64,000 nucleotides of DNA from Fistulifera solaris (taxonomy: Eukaryota; Bacillariophyta; Bacillariophyceae; Naviculales; Stauroneidaceae): the NCBI GenBank assembly GCA_030295235.1, contig AP026128.1, positions 1,116,001 to 1,180,000 on the forward strand. Reading direction: 5' to 3'. Each line of letters begins with the position of its first letter. The first letter of the stretch is position 1. This document shows positions 62,888-64,000 of the stretch, one piece after another. Under the pieces are notes generated by a model. It searched no databases, was not told where the DNA came from, and saw only the letters and a program-made list of their open reading frames with translations. The position numbers and the translations under genes were made by a program.

Positions 62888-64000
62888 ATGCTTTTCGACG
62901 CAAATAGTTGCGTTTCGAATGAAGATGATCGTTACTCCGTAGTTCATATCATTATATTTTCATGGTATTTCATTACACACATAGCGCTTTTGTTTGTGGA
63001 CAACTTTGGTGCTCTCATTGCTTCGGTGTCGTTTCAAGTGACAGAAATTGAGTCGCGATCGCGTACAACCAACACTTTATCATCATAGTGAAACTGGCTG
63101 TCGACTATACGGATGCTTTCCGACGCAAATAAATAGCTGCGTTTCGAATGAAGATGATAGTTAGTTCATATATTGGTATTTCCATGGCATTTGATTATAC
63201 AATTCGCGCTTCTGTTTGTGGAAAACTTTGTCAGCGTTTCAATAATATCGTGTCGGTGTGCGGTGGATTTCATCCATTGTACATTGGGTCAGTTGTGTTT
63301 CTCTAACTTGTATTAGGTCTAGGGTTTCGGTTCTCTTGTAGGGATACATAAGCATACCTAGTAAATAAAATTCTAGCCATTTTTTTTTATTTTTTTTTTA
63401 TTTAAAAAAAATTTAGTCGCGATCGCGTACAACCAACACTTTACCGTTATAGTGAAAATGGCCATCCGGATCAATACCCACATTTTTTGTCCGTTGGAAA
63501 TATTTGTACTGTCCATGGCCACTGTTAAGGGCATGTAAAATACAAGCCGGCACTCGAAGGATCACGTGAATAGTACACGCAACGAGCAAAAAAAAATGTG
63601 GGTATTGATCCGGATCCAACTAGCCATTTTTGATCGTGACCGGAAAGGACGTTAAAATTCTGCCTGTCAGTACAAGTTTCTACGTAGATCCTACGGCGAG
63701 GCACAATTTTAACGTCGTTTCCCAATTTAGTCGCGATCGCGTACAACCAACACTTTACCACAATAGTGAAAAATGGCAGTCGACAATACGGATGCTTTTC
63801 GACGCCAATAGTTGGGTTTCGAATGAAGATTTTAGTTAGCATATATATAGGTTTTTCCATGGCATTTAATTACACACTTTGCGCTTTTGTTGGTGGACCA
63901 CTTTGGTGCTTTCATTGCTTCGGTGGCGTTTCAAGTGACTGAAATTTAGTCGCGATCGCGTACAACCTTCACTTTACCACCATAGTGAAAATTGCAGTCG
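62888..64000 (-). repeat. Satellite array of about 225 bp, inverted relative to the 38.5 kb array
   Basis: Units start GGATGCTTTTCGACGC near 62888, 63112 and 63789, and the array runs off the right edge. Each full unit holds GTTTCGAATGAAGAT, a CATGGCATTT(C/A)ATTACACA stretch, TTTGGTGCT(C/T)TCATTGCTTC and AGTCGCGATCGCGTACAACC. It ends CACTTTA(C/T)CA, then ATAGTGAAA. The reverse complement of the last part (AAAGTGTTGGTTGTACG, then CTCAATTTCTGTCA) matches the core of the 222-bp units at 38.5 kb. Units between 63180 and 63720 are broken and carry other sequence. Confidence 0.85.
63455..63634. repeat. Inverted repeat inside the satellite array
   Basis: AAAATGGCCATCCGGATCAA-TACCCACATTTTTTG at 63456-63490 pairs with CAAAAAAAAATGTGGGTATT-GATCCGGATCC-AACTAGCCATTTTT at about 63588-63632, across a loop of about 100 nt. 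The arms are about 32 nt with few mismatches. It may be a small fold-back element inserted in a satellite unit. Confidence 0.7.

Overview
The window is nuclear DNA from a diatom, most likely a pennate one, although the species cannot be fixed from sequence alone. The evidence is: spliceosomal introns of about 67-132 nt; plastid or secretory presequences with ATAFAP- or TTSFQ-type junctions; a cyclin of the diatom-specific kind; a fused BIO3-BIO1 biotin gene; and closely packed genes on both strands with nothing operon-like.

Layout. 1-8.9 kb holds a partial gene, a secreted unknown, an unknown Arg/Ser-rich protein, a prolyl-4-hydroxylase-like oxygenase, a cytochrome P450 and complex I subunit NDUFA5. 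9-16 kb has a tautomerase-like gene, a very large charged repeat protein and an RS/SP-rich basic protein. 16-28 kb has a membrane protein, a KMO-like FAD monooxygenase, a conserved His/Gln/Pro-tailed protein, a tubulin-tyrosine-ligase-like protein, a small plastid protein and a tandem Rdx (SelW-like) protein. 28-37.8 kb has the cyclin, an AUH-type enoyl-CoA hydratase, MsrA, glycyl-tRNA synthetase, BIO3-BIO1 and an MGRGQ-type protein. 38-41 kb is repeats. 41-50.7 kb has Hikeshi, a pair of Tyr/Asp/Gly-rich paralogues, a GNAT, a CK2-like kinase with a signal peptide, an ARM-like secreted protein and an RRM protein. 51-64 kb has RPL35, a possible BCL7-like protein, RPT4, an FSH-type hydrolase, an Mpv17-family protein, a 1.74 kb TIR element, an RUS/DUF647 protein and a satellite.

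Repeats. The most striking signal is a set of arrays built on the dyad CCAGAA-N-TTCTGG. Five arrays and one lone copy occur, and every one ends 72-197 nt upstream of a start codon. A second family, a 222-225 bp satellite, is tandem at 38.5-39.3 kb and at 62.9-64 kb, with diverged single copies elsewhere. The nonamer TACGGAGTA occurs eight times, four of them in sense orientation just after a stop codon.

Sequence quality. At least sixteen coding regions or junctions carry single-base indels, mostly in homopolymers, including in genes that should be essential (RPL35, GlyRS). Restoring one base recovers the known family in nearly every recognisable case. This looks like a long-read draft rather than decay, so the CDS spans below are gene spans that include introns and these frameshifts.
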